A DNA stretch of 64,000 nucleotides, taken from positions 62,001-126,000 of the forward strand of contig NZ_JAIMIA010000002.1 in NCBI RefSeq assembly GCF_019966495.1. The letters run 5' to 3'. Of the stretch, positions 57,732 through 64,000 are shown one piece after another (within the stretch, counting starts at the first letter, position 1; each line of letters starts with the position of its first letter). A model generated the notes under the pieces. The model searched no databases and was not told the origin of the DNA. It saw only the letters and a list, made by a program, of their open reading frames with translations. Both the position numbers and the translations under genes were made by a program. The stretch is from Tateyamaria pelophila. GTDB lineage: Bacteria > Pseudomonadota > Alphaproteobacteria > Rhodobacterales > Rhodobacteraceae.

Positions 57732-58253
57732 ATGGCCACGCGCCGCGCCAGTACAAAAGGGTTCAAACGGACAGCTTCGTTGCTGACCGGGCGGATTCGT
57801 CAGGCGAGCGAGAGCCGGGGCTTTGCACAAAGCCGGTTGCTGACGGATTGGGCCGAAGTGGTCGGACCGGATGTGGCCGCGATCGCGCGGCCCGTCGAAG
57901 TCAGCTATGGCCGGGGCGGCATGGGGGCGACCCTGACGCTGCTCACCACCGGCGCACAGGCCCCGATGCTCGAAATGCAAAAAGAGCAACTGCGCGCCAA
58001 GGTAAACGGCGTCTACGGCTACAATGCCATTGCGCGCATCCGGATCACGCAAACAGCCGCAACCGGATTTGCCGAAGGGCGGATCGCGTTCGAAGGCAAG
58101 CCCAAGGAGACCGGGCCAAAGACACCGGACGCAGCGACGCATCAGGCGGCATCCGCTGTGGTGGCCCCCGTGGAAGACGACAGTTTGCGCGCGGCCCTCG
58201 AACGGTTGGGCGCACATATTCTGACAAAAGAAAAACAAGGAACACGTACATGA
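57732..58253 (+). CDS. DUF721/DciA-like protein
   Basis: The 173-residue protein has GFAQSRLLTDWAEVVGPDVA and a beta-rich segment ending MLEMQKEQLRAKVNGVYGYN. This is the DUF721 core, which in DciA loads the DnaB helicase. The AAGGAG site lies before ATG 57732. The stop overlaps the dsbA-like start. Its position next to mutY is usual for Rhodobacteraceae (from memory). A replication role is by family only. Confidence 0.85.
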   Translation: MATRRASTKGFKRTASLLTGRIRQASESRGFAQSRLLTDWAEVVGPDVAAIARPVEVSYGRGGMGATLTLLTTGAQAPMLEMQKEQLRAKVNGVYGYNAIARIRITQTAATGFAEGRIAFEGKPKETGPKTPDAATHQAASAVVAPVEDDSLRAALERLGAHILTKEKQGTRT

Positions 58254-58933
58254 ATCGCATTCTTGCCGTAGCGGCAGTGGCCATCGGCGTGGCCGGATAC
58301 TTTTGGTATTCGTCAACCGCCTCGAACTCAACGAACAACGCTCAGTCGACTTATTTGCTGGGCGCCGCCCATGCGCAGGAAGCAGACGCTGAAATCGACA
58401 CATCGACCGTGGTGGATATGGCCATCGGCAACCCCGATGCACCGGTCACTGTCATTGAATATGCAAGCTTTACCTGCCCGCATTGTGGCACGTTCCACAC
58501 GGGTCCGTTCAAACAACTGAAGGCGGATTATATCGATACCGGCAAGATCAACTTTGTCTACCGTGAGGTTTATTTCGACCGCTTTGGCCTTTGGGCGTCT
58601 GCGGTTGCGCGCTGTGCCGGGCCGGACAAGTTCTTTGGGATCACCGATCTGCTGTATTCCAGCCAGTCCGAATGGACGCGCGCCGGTGGCGGTGACCCCG
58701 GTGCAATCGTCGAAGAGCTGCGCAAGATTGGCCGCCTGGCCGGTCTTGACAACGATGCGATCGAAGCCTGTTTGCAAGATGGCGACAAGCTGCGGACGTT
58801 GGTGGCGTGGTATCAGGAAAACGCGGAGCGGGATGGGATTCAGTCCACGCCGAGCTTTGTCATCGATGGCCGTATGTACAACAACATGAGCTATGACGAG
58901 ATGAAGCGCCTGATCGACGAAGCGTCCAGCTGA
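58250..58933 (+). CDS. DsbA-family thioredoxin-fold protein
   Basis: The 227-residue protein has an N-terminal membrane anchor or signal (ILAVAAVAIGVAGYFWY), then ASFTCPHCGTFH (active-site CPHC) and the cis-proline loop IQSTPSFVIDG. It is a periplasmic disulfide oxidase or isomerase of the ScsC/Com-1 type. ATGA overlaps link it to the DciA-like gene before and the CoA-transferase after. Confidence 0.93.
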   Translation: MNRILAVAAVAIGVAGYFWYSSTASNSTNNAQSTYLLGAAHAQEADAEIDTSTVVDMAIGNPDAPVTVIEYASFTCPHCGTFHTGPFKQLKADYIDTGKINFVYREVYFDRFGLWASAVARCAGPDKFFGITDLLYSSQSEWTRAGGGDPGAIVEELRKIGRLAGLDNDAIEACLQDGDKLRTLVAWYQENAERDGIQSTPSFVIDGRMYNNMSYDEMKRLIDEASS

Positions 58934-60060
58934 TGCCAGATGCGCCCAAGGGCCCGCTGGCCGGGTTGCGCGTGGTCGAACTGGCACGGGTTCTGGCGGG
59001 CCCCTGGGCAGGCCAGACATTGGCGGACCTGGGCGCGGAAGTGATCAAGGTCGAAGCCCCGCGCGGCGACGATACCCGCCAGTGGGGCCCGCCTTTTGTG
59101 ACGCGGGATGACGACGTGTCAGCCGCATACTTCCACTCGACGAACCGTGGAAAATCCTCTGTCGTGATTGATTTCAAGACAGAAGAGGGCCAAGCGGACC
59201 TGCGCGCGCTGATCGGCACTGCAGATATCCTGATCGAGAATTTCAAAGTGGGCGGCCTGGCTAAATACGGGTTGGACTATGACAGCCTGAAGGATGATTT
59301 TCCGCGTCTGATTTACTGTTCGATCACCGGATTTGGGCAAACAGGCCCATATGCCAGCCGGGCCGGTTATGATTTCATCATTCAAGGTATGTCTGGGTTG
59401 ATGTCGATCACCGGTGAACCAGGCGGGCAGCCGCAAAAATCCGGTGTCGCGATTACGGACCTCTTTACCGGGGTCTATGCCACGACGGCAATTCTGGCTG
59501 CTGTCCATCAGAGGCTGCAAACCGGACGTGGGCAGCATATCGACATGGCCTTGCTTGATGTCGCTGTGGCGATGACGTCAAACCAGGGGATGAACTATCT
59601 GACCAGTGGTGTCGCCCCCGGAATGATGGGCAATGCGCATATGAACCTGACGCCCTATCAGGTTTTCGATTGTTCGGACGGTCATATCATTATCGCCACC
59701 GGCAACGACAGTCAGTATCAGCGGCTCTGTCATCTATTGGGGCTGGACGAGATGGCGCTGGCGCCTGAATTCCTGCGCAATTCGGATCGGATCGCCAATC
59801 GCGCGGAGATGACACGTCGGCTGACGGAAGCGACAGTGCAGCGTGGCCGGGCAGATTTGCTTGCGGCCTGTGAAGCCGCAGGTGTGCCAGCCGGTCCGAT
59901 CAACGACATGGCAGATGTAATGGCCGATCCGCAGGTTCAGGCCCGCGGCATGCAGATCGAATTGGGCGGTGTGCCTGGCATCCGGACCCCCATCGTGTTT
60001 TCTGATGCAGAATTGTGCCTGGACCGCCCGTCGCCGAAACTGGGCGAAAGCGAAGTCTGA
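58933..60060 (+). CDS. CaiB/BaiF family CoA-transferase
   Basis: The 375-residue family III CoA-transferase shows PLAGLRVVELARVLAGPWAG, ADLGAEVIKVEAPRGDD, and SGVAITDLFTGVYATTAILA with the conserved aspartate nucleophile position. QHIDMALLDVAVAM and a C-terminal PAGPINDMADVMADPQV complete the family pattern. It moves CoA between carboxylic acids. The substrate is unknown. It starts at the ATG overlapping the dsbA-like stop. Confidence 0.94.
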   Translation: MPDAPKGPLAGLRVVELARVLAGPWAGQTLADLGAEVIKVEAPRGDDTRQWGPPFVTRDDDVSAAYFHSTNRGKSSVVIDFKTEEGQADLRALIGTADILIENFKVGGLAKYGLDYDSLKDDFPRLIYCSITGFGQTGPYASRAGYDFIIQGMSGLMSITGEPGGQPQKSGVAITDLFTGVYATTAILAAVHQRLQTGRGQHIDMALLDVAVAMTSNQGMNYLTSGVAPGMMGNAHMNLTPYQVFDCSDGHIIIATGNDSQYQRLCHLLGLDEMALAPEFLRNSDRIANRAEMTRRLTEATVQRGRADLLAACEAAGVPAGPINDMADVMADPQVQARGMQIELGGVPGIRTPIVFSDAELCLDRPSPKLGESEV

Positions 60061-60064
60061 AGGG

Positions 60065-60153
60065 GGCGCTGCCGCGCCACACGATGTTTTGCATCCGCCT
60101 TCGGCAGATGCGATTTGTGCCTCCGGCGGGGATATTTTTGGCCAAGAGAGGTC
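60065..60153 (+). repeat. Three-hairpin intergenic element, copy D
   Basis: GGCGC-TGCC-GCGCC (hairpin 1), ACACGATGTTTT, GCATC-c-GCC-TTC-GGC-a-GATGC (hairpin 2), GATTTGTG, CCTCCGGCGGGGA and TATTTTTGGCCAAGAGAGG. It fills the space between the converging CoA-transferase and lpxK genes. Confidence 0.8.
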
Positions 60154-61147
60154 AGGGTTTGGGAAGTCTTGCCAAAGCTTCGGTCAGTTCGGCGGGATCG
60201 TTTAACGCCAGTCGGACTGGCAGGGTAATGACCTTGTGCCGGAAAGTGGCCGGCAGTCGGGCTGCGTCCTTCTCGGTCGTGACCAATTGCGCGCCTTTGC
60301 TGCGGGCTTCGGTTTCCAACCGGCTCAGCAGAGCTGGCGAGAGTTTTTGGTGATCTGCGAGGTCTTCGCTGCGCAGGATGTTTGCGCCAAGATCACGCAG
60401 CGTTTCAAAGAATTTTTCAGGCCGCGCGATGCCGGCGAAAGCAATAAAGGGCGTGTCCGTCCAGTCCATGCCGGTCTGGAGGGGGGTCAGTGCGCCGCTG
60501 ATATGCCGCAATCCGGACGGCAAAACATTTTTTCGAAATGCCGTCTGTGCTGCGTCGCTTCCAATGGAAAGCAGGATGTCGGCGCGTCGCAGGCCCTTTT
60601 CGACGCGTTCACGCAGAGGTCCCGCCGGCAGGCAGTATCCGTTGCCAAAGCCGGTTTCTGCATCAACAACCACCAGTGAAAGATCGTGGAACAGGCTTGG
60701 ATCCTGGAAACCATCATCCAGCACAATTGCGGTAGCGCCTGCCGCAATGGCGGCTTGCGCGCCTGCGACCCGATCTTTGGCGACCCAGGTGCGGGCGAAG
60801 GCGCTGAGCAGCAACGGCTCGTCACCGGTTTGGGCGGCCGTGTGGCGACCTGGATCGACTTCGGTTGGGTTGATGATCGTGCCGCCATATCCACGGCTTA
60901 CGATATGGGGATCATGGAAGACATCCCGCAATTTTTCGGTGACGGCGATGACCGTCGGTGTCTTGCCAGTGCCGCCGACGTTGATGTTGCCGACGCAGAT
61001 TACGGGGACGGCCATGCGGTTGCGCGGCCCCTTTTGCAATCTGCGTGCCGTCATATGGGCATAGGTTGCCCCCAGCGGCGAAAGCACCCGCGCGCGCCAG
61101 TCCCGGCGCCCATTTGGTGAAGTCCAGAACCTGGGCGCGTGCATCAT
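60152..61147 (-). CDS. lpxK: Tetraacyldisaccharide 4'-kinase LpxK
   Basis: The 331-residue protein has ICVGNINVGGTGKTPTVIAV (Walker A), VSRGYGG, GDEPLLLSAFA and IVLDDGFQ, all LpxK signatures. It phosphorylates the lipid A precursor at 4' using ATP at the inner membrane. The start lies in ATGATG overlapping the waaA stop; 61147 or 61144 are both possible. It is the last gene of the minus-strand lipid A/Kdo cluster. Confidence 0.95.
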   Translation of the reverse strand: MMHAPRFWTSPNGRRDWRARVLSPLGATYAHMTARRLQKGPRNRMAVPVICVGNINVGGTGKTPTVIAVTEKLRDVFHDPHIVSRGYGGTIINPTEVDPGRHTAAQTGDEPLLLSAFARTWVAKDRVAGAQAAIAAGATAIVLDDGFQDPSLFHDLSLVVVDAETGFGNGYCLPAGPLRERVEKGLRRADILLSIGSDAAQTAFRKNVLPSGLRHISGALTPLQTGMDWTDTPFIAFAGIARPEKFFETLRDLGANILRSEDLADHQKLSPALLSRLETEARSKGAQLVTTEKDAARLPATFRHKVITLPVRLALNDPAELTEALARLPKP

Positions 61148-62367
61148 GCCGCCGGACCATCCTGAAGCGCATCCAGATGTGTCTCGACGTGCTTGATGAT
61201 GCTGTCGAGGCTGTCCGCGCTTTCGGTGACCACATCCCAACCCGCCATTGTCATCTGAGCCGCCTGATCGGGGGCCATTATTTGAATGACCGCGCGCCCC
61301 AATGTTGCCGCGTCGTTCACAATTCGGGCGGCACCCGCGTTCATCAGGCTGGTGTAAGCCTCGACGTTGCTTCCGGTATGTGGCCCATAGATGATCGCCG
61401 TTCCATGGGCTGCGGCGGTATAGGGATCACAGCTTTCCTGGCTCGAATTCAAGGACCCTCCGAGAAAGCTGACCGGAGCGATGCGCAACCACAGTCCCAA
61501 CTCTTCCGTCGTGTCGGCAATCAGGACTTGGGTGTTGTCATTCGGCAATTCCCCATCGCTCCAAAGCATCGTGCGCAGACCTGCTTTGTCCGCAGATCTC
61601 GCGATGTCCGATATCGAGTCCATGTCGGCGGGATCCAGAATGAGGAGCAAGCGGTGAGACGCCATGAGGGCCTGGCGATGCGCGGCGAGGATCGTGCCGG
61701 CCTCGCCCAGAGCGATCTGCATGGCGAGCCAAACCGGCCTGCCGCCAAGAGCCTGCGTGATTTCGTTCACGTCGCTATCGGCGGCGGGCAACATGCGACC
61801 GAAGGGCCGCAGAGGCGGCGCCTGTTTCATCTTTTCAAAGGCGCAGCCCAATTGCGCCAACCGCAAGTGCGCCGCGCGCGAGCGGACGATGACCGTGTCG
61901 AATTTCGCAATGAGGTGCCTTGGTACCTCGGGCAGCCAGCGGTCGCGGCGGCTATCGAAACCGTCCTGGTCCGCATCGATCAGCATCATCTTTGCCCCGC
62001 TGTCGGCTGCGGATTGGATCAGGTTTGGGCGCAATCCACCCCACGCCCAGATCACGACATCGGGCTTCCAGTGTTCGATGAAGGCATCGGTAACATCCGG
62101 GTGTTCGTCTGGAACCGCCTCTGGAATGATCATTGCTGCCTTGCGATTTTGAAATGACGCGTGCGTGGCCGTCATGAGGACATGGCAGCGGTGTCGCATG
62201 CTGATCAGCCTGAAGGCAAGATCGCTCAGGGCACGGTTTTTGCCCGGTTCTGCGGCATGGATCCAGATCAGTTCACCGTCGGGGCGCGGCCTGGAGGGTT
62301 TGAATTCCGGGGACGCACGCCGCCGGGTCACAGTGCGATATGCTTTGAGCCCGAGTGATCCGCGCAC
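61144..62367 (-). CDS. waaA: 3-deoxy-D-manno-octulosonic acid transferase (WaaA/KdtA)
   Basis: The 407-residue GT30 protein lacks the usual N-terminal anchor sequence strength. The C-terminal half is typical: FLGGSL, NSSQESCDPYTAAAHGTAII and IYGPHTGSNVEAYTSL. It transfers Kdo to lipid IVA. The N-terminal motif that usually reads SxGE reads IHAAEPGKNRAL here, so the catalytic glutamate may be displaced or substituted (E40). The likely start is GTG 62367 with GAGGT upstream. It follows the DUF4170 gene by 8 bp and overlaps lpxK. Confidence 0.88.
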   Translation of the reverse strand: MRGSLGLKAYRTVTRRRASPEFKPSRPRPDGELIWIHAAEPGKNRALSDLAFRLISMRHRCHVLMTATHASFQNRKAAMIIPEAVPDEHPDVTDAFIEHWKPDVVIWAWGGLRPNLIQSAADSGAKMMLIDADQDGFDSRRDRWLPEVPRHLIAKFDTVIVRSRAAHLRLAQLGCAFEKMKQAPPLRPFGRMLPAADSDVNEITQALGGRPVWLAMQIALGEAGTILAAHRQALMASHRLLLILDPADMDSISDIARSADKAGLRTMLWSDGELPNDNTQVLIADTTEELGLWLRIAPVSFLGGSLNSSQESCDPYTAAAHGTAIIYGPHTGSNVEAYTSLMNAGAARIVNDAATLGRAVIQIMAPDQAAQMTMAGWDVVTESADSLDSIIKHVETHLDALQDGPAA

Positions 62368-62375
62368 AGGTGACC

Positions 62376-62618
62376 TCAGCCCAATTCTTCGGTCGCTGCG
62401 GCCATGTTTTCCTCATCCCGCAAACGGTGCAGGTGGGCGATATAATAGCGCATATGGGCATTGTCGACGGTGCGTTGAGCTTCGGATTTCCAGGCGTTAT
62501 ATGCGCTGTCATAATCGGGGAAAATGCCCACGATATGCAGGTCATCGACGTCTTTGAAGACGTTTTTTGAGGGATCAACCAATTCGCCGCCAAAGACGAG
62601 ATGCAAGCGCTGTGCCAT
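62376..62618 (-). CDS. DUF4170 family protein
   Basis: The 80-residue protein reads RLHLVFGGELVDPSKNVF, then DVDDLHIVGIFPDY and a helical end, which is DUF4170. Such genes sit next to Kdo transferase genes in alphaproteobacteria, as here. No enzymatic motif is present; a regulatory or structural role is unknown. Confidence 0.9.
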   Translation of the reverse strand: MAQRLHLVFGGELVDPSKNVFKDVDDLHIVGIFPDYDSAYNAWKSEAQRTVDNAHMRYYIAHLHRLRDEENMAAATEELG

Positions 62619-62674
62619 GGGATTTTCCTTTGGGTCTGGGTGTCAGGTTCAGTTTGCGCAAATGAATGCAGGGG

Positions 62675-63454
62675 TCAAGCCGGGGCGAGGCGCGTAACCA
62701 GGTCACGGTGAAGCGGGCTTGCCGCCGCGACCACGCCGTTAAGTTTGGGGTTCGGGTTGTTGAATCGCAAAGGCGCGCCGGTGCGATCCGTAATGCTGCC
62801 ACCCGCCTCGGCCACGATGAGCGCGCCAGCAGCGATGTCCCATTCCCAACTGGCGCGTAGGGTGATCATTCCGTCAAAGCGCCCTTCTCCCACCAGAGAC
62901 AGGCGATAGGCGAGCGATGGGCGGTAGTGTCGATCCAGCGTCGGGAGGCCGCCGGGCCAATTGCGCGCATCCAGATTGGGGCGCGCGGCCAGCACCTTGG
63001 CCGGACTGTTCGGGTCGCCAATTGCGACACGCACCGGTTTGCCGTTCAGAGTACTGCCTTTGCCCAGACCGGCTGCGTACATCTTGTCACGCAAAGGCAA
63101 GAAAATGGCCGCGGCGGTAATTTGCCCCTGTCGGGCCACCGCAATGGAAATGGCCCATGTGCGGCTGCCTTCGACAAAACTGCGGGTGCCGTCGATCGGG
63201 TCGATGATGAACACGGTGTCTTGTGCCAGCCGGTCCGTCGTGTCCTCGGTCTCCTCCGAGAGCCAGCCATAGTCCGGGCGGGCTGTGCGCAGGTTGGACA
63301 TGAGGATATCGTTGACCGCGATGTCGGCTTCGGTCACCGGGCCCGCATCGTCGGGTTTGTCCCAACGGGCCGCCGATGGCCCGACAAAGCTGGCGGCCAC
63401 GCGCCCGGCCATGCGAGCGGCATCGACGAGCAAGGGCAGATCAGTTGCCGGCAA
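62675..63454 (-). CDS. Inositol monophosphatase-fold phosphatase (3'(2'),5'-bisphosphate nucleotidase CysQ-like)
   Basis: The 259-residue protein has FIIDPIDGTRSFVEGS (metal site DxIDGT), WLSEETED with the metal glutamate, and ASWEWDIAAGALIVAEAGG, all IMPase-family motifs. In this cluster position it is often annotated CysQ, which removes 3'-phosphoadenosine 5'-phosphate; an inositol or sugar phosphatase is an alternative. The start appears to be TTG 63454, overlapping the pmbA stop by 14 bp. Confidence 0.9.
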   Translation of the reverse strand: MPATDLPLLVDAARMAGRVAASFVGPSAARWDKPDDAGPVTEADIAVNDILMSNLRTARPDYGWLSEETEDTTDRLAQDTVFIIDPIDGTRSFVEGSRTWAISIAVARQGQITAAAIFLPLRDKMYAAGLGKGSTLNGKPVRVAIGDPNSPAKVLAARPNLDARNWPGGLPTLDRHYRPSLAYRLSLVGEGRFDGMITLRASWEWDIAAGALIVAEAGGSITDRTGAPLRFNNPNPKLNGVVAAASPLHRDLVTRLAPA

Positions 63455-64000
63455 GGATCATTCCCGGCACCAGCAGCGATGGCACAACCCGCGACAGATG
63501 CATGCGGGCATCGTTTGCAGGCACGATCCCACGCAGCATTTCAGGCAGGGACCCGGCGATGGTGCATTCATTGACCGGATGGGTGATCTCTCCGTTTTCG
63601 ATCCACAGACCTGCGGCGCCGCGTGAATAGTCACCGGTGTTGGGGTTGATCGTCGAGCCGATCATAGAGGTCACCAGCAGCCCGGTGCCCATGTCGCGGA
63701 TCAGATCGGCCCGGCTCGCCGTTCCCTGGTCGAGGGCCACGTTCCAATTGCTGGGGCTGGGCGGTGCCGAGGTGCCGCGTGCCGCGTTTGCGGTCGAGGC
63801 CATGCCAAGTTTACGCCCGCTGGAAAGATCAAGCGTCCAGCCTGTCAGCACGCCGTTTTCGACGATGGCACGGCGGCGGGTTGGCAAGCCCTCGGCGTCG
63901 AACGGGCGCGTGCCATTGGTCCGGGGGCGACGGGGGTCCTCGATCAGATTGAGGGTCTCTGGCAGAACCTGTTCGCCCAGCCTGTCGCGGAGCCAGGACG
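63441..64000 (-). CDS. pmbA: TldD/PmbA family metalloprotease subunit (5' end beyond window)
   Basis: The visible 186 residues are the C-terminal part of a PmbA/TldD protein: GTRPFDAEGLPTRRRAIVEN, LLVTSMIGSTINPNTGDYSR and GLWIENGEITHPVNECTIAG are diagnostic. The frame is open through the window edge, so the gene begins beyond 64000. TldD/PmbA proteins form a zinc protease acting on peptides. It begins the visible minus-strand operon pmbA-cysQ-DUF4170-waaA-lpxK. Confidence 0.92.
   Translation of the reverse strand, partial: SWLRDRLGEQVLPETLNLIEDPRRPRTNGTRPFDAEGLPTRRRAIVENGVLTGWTLDLSSGRKLGMASTANAARGTSAPPSPSNWNVALDQGTASRADLIRDMGTGLLVTSMIGSTINPNTGDYSRGAAGLWIENGEITHPVNECTIAGSLPEMLRGIVPANDARMHLSRVVPSLLVPGMILAGN

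Overview
The window is a contiguous, gene-dense, GC-rich piece of an alphaproteobacterial chromosome. It most likely comes from the Roseobacter group of the Rhodobacteraceae. The evidence is family content: CcrM downstream of RNase HII, DUF1523, DUF4170, a GT14 glycosyltransferase beside a sulfotransferase, a PrtD-type exporter, and a pmbA-cysQ-DUF4170-waaA-lpxK cluster. Many start/stop overlaps are of the ATGA type. No rRNA, tRNA, CRISPR array or intact insertion sequence was recognised. Gene calls rest on reading the translations; no database search was run.

Layout. 1-5.9 kb: a plus-strand run of poorly characterised genes (unknown protein, AAA ATPase, a lower-GC membrane protein, DUF6638-like, small membrane protein, DUF1523). 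6-12.5 kb: sulfotransferase and GT14 enzyme (divergent), THUMP methyltransferase, smpB, sulfurtransferase, aminotransferase. 12.9-14.6 kb: glnK-amtB (minus). 14.8-21.6 kb: class A PBP, mlaA-mlaC (minus), and a type I secretion ABC/HlyD pair whose ABC gene carries two single-T frameshifts. 21.7-31.5 kb: RidA, phosphodiesterase, FemAB-like protein, PhhB, peroxiredoxin, reductase, rsmD, map, sfsA, cinA-like, two enzymes and OmpA. 31.6-38.7 kb: LysR, dienoyl-CoA reductase, rppH, acetyltransferases, PfkB kinase, nth.

38.7-40.3 kb is a decayed patch: a HAD phosphatase pseudogene, a long perfect palindrome, an IS3-type transposase scrap and a truncated ORF. 40.3-45.1 kb: NlpC/P60, leucyl aminopeptidase, then carbonic anhydrase, SbtA-like bicarbonate transporter and SbtB/PII-like protein. 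45.7-51.8 kb: asd, MFS transporter, DUF3095, HpaI aldolase, a membrane-anchored OmpR-type regulator overlapping a small exported protein, and another exported protein. 52-60 kb: rnhB, ccrM, nucleotide cyclase, AlkB-type hydroxylase, mutY, a DciA-like gene, a DsbA-like gene and a CoA-transferase. 60.1-64 kb: lpxK, waaA, DUF4170, cysQ-like and pmbA (truncated by the window edge), all minus.

The most novel signals are not genes. A three-hairpin intergenic element occurs in three full copies and one partial copy, with different arm sequences that keep pairing. A second hairpin family begins TAAGGCGG and supplies the stop codon of the upstream gene in some copies. The best protein-level candidates for follow-up are the uncharacterised ATPase operon and the membrane-regulator/exported-protein pair.
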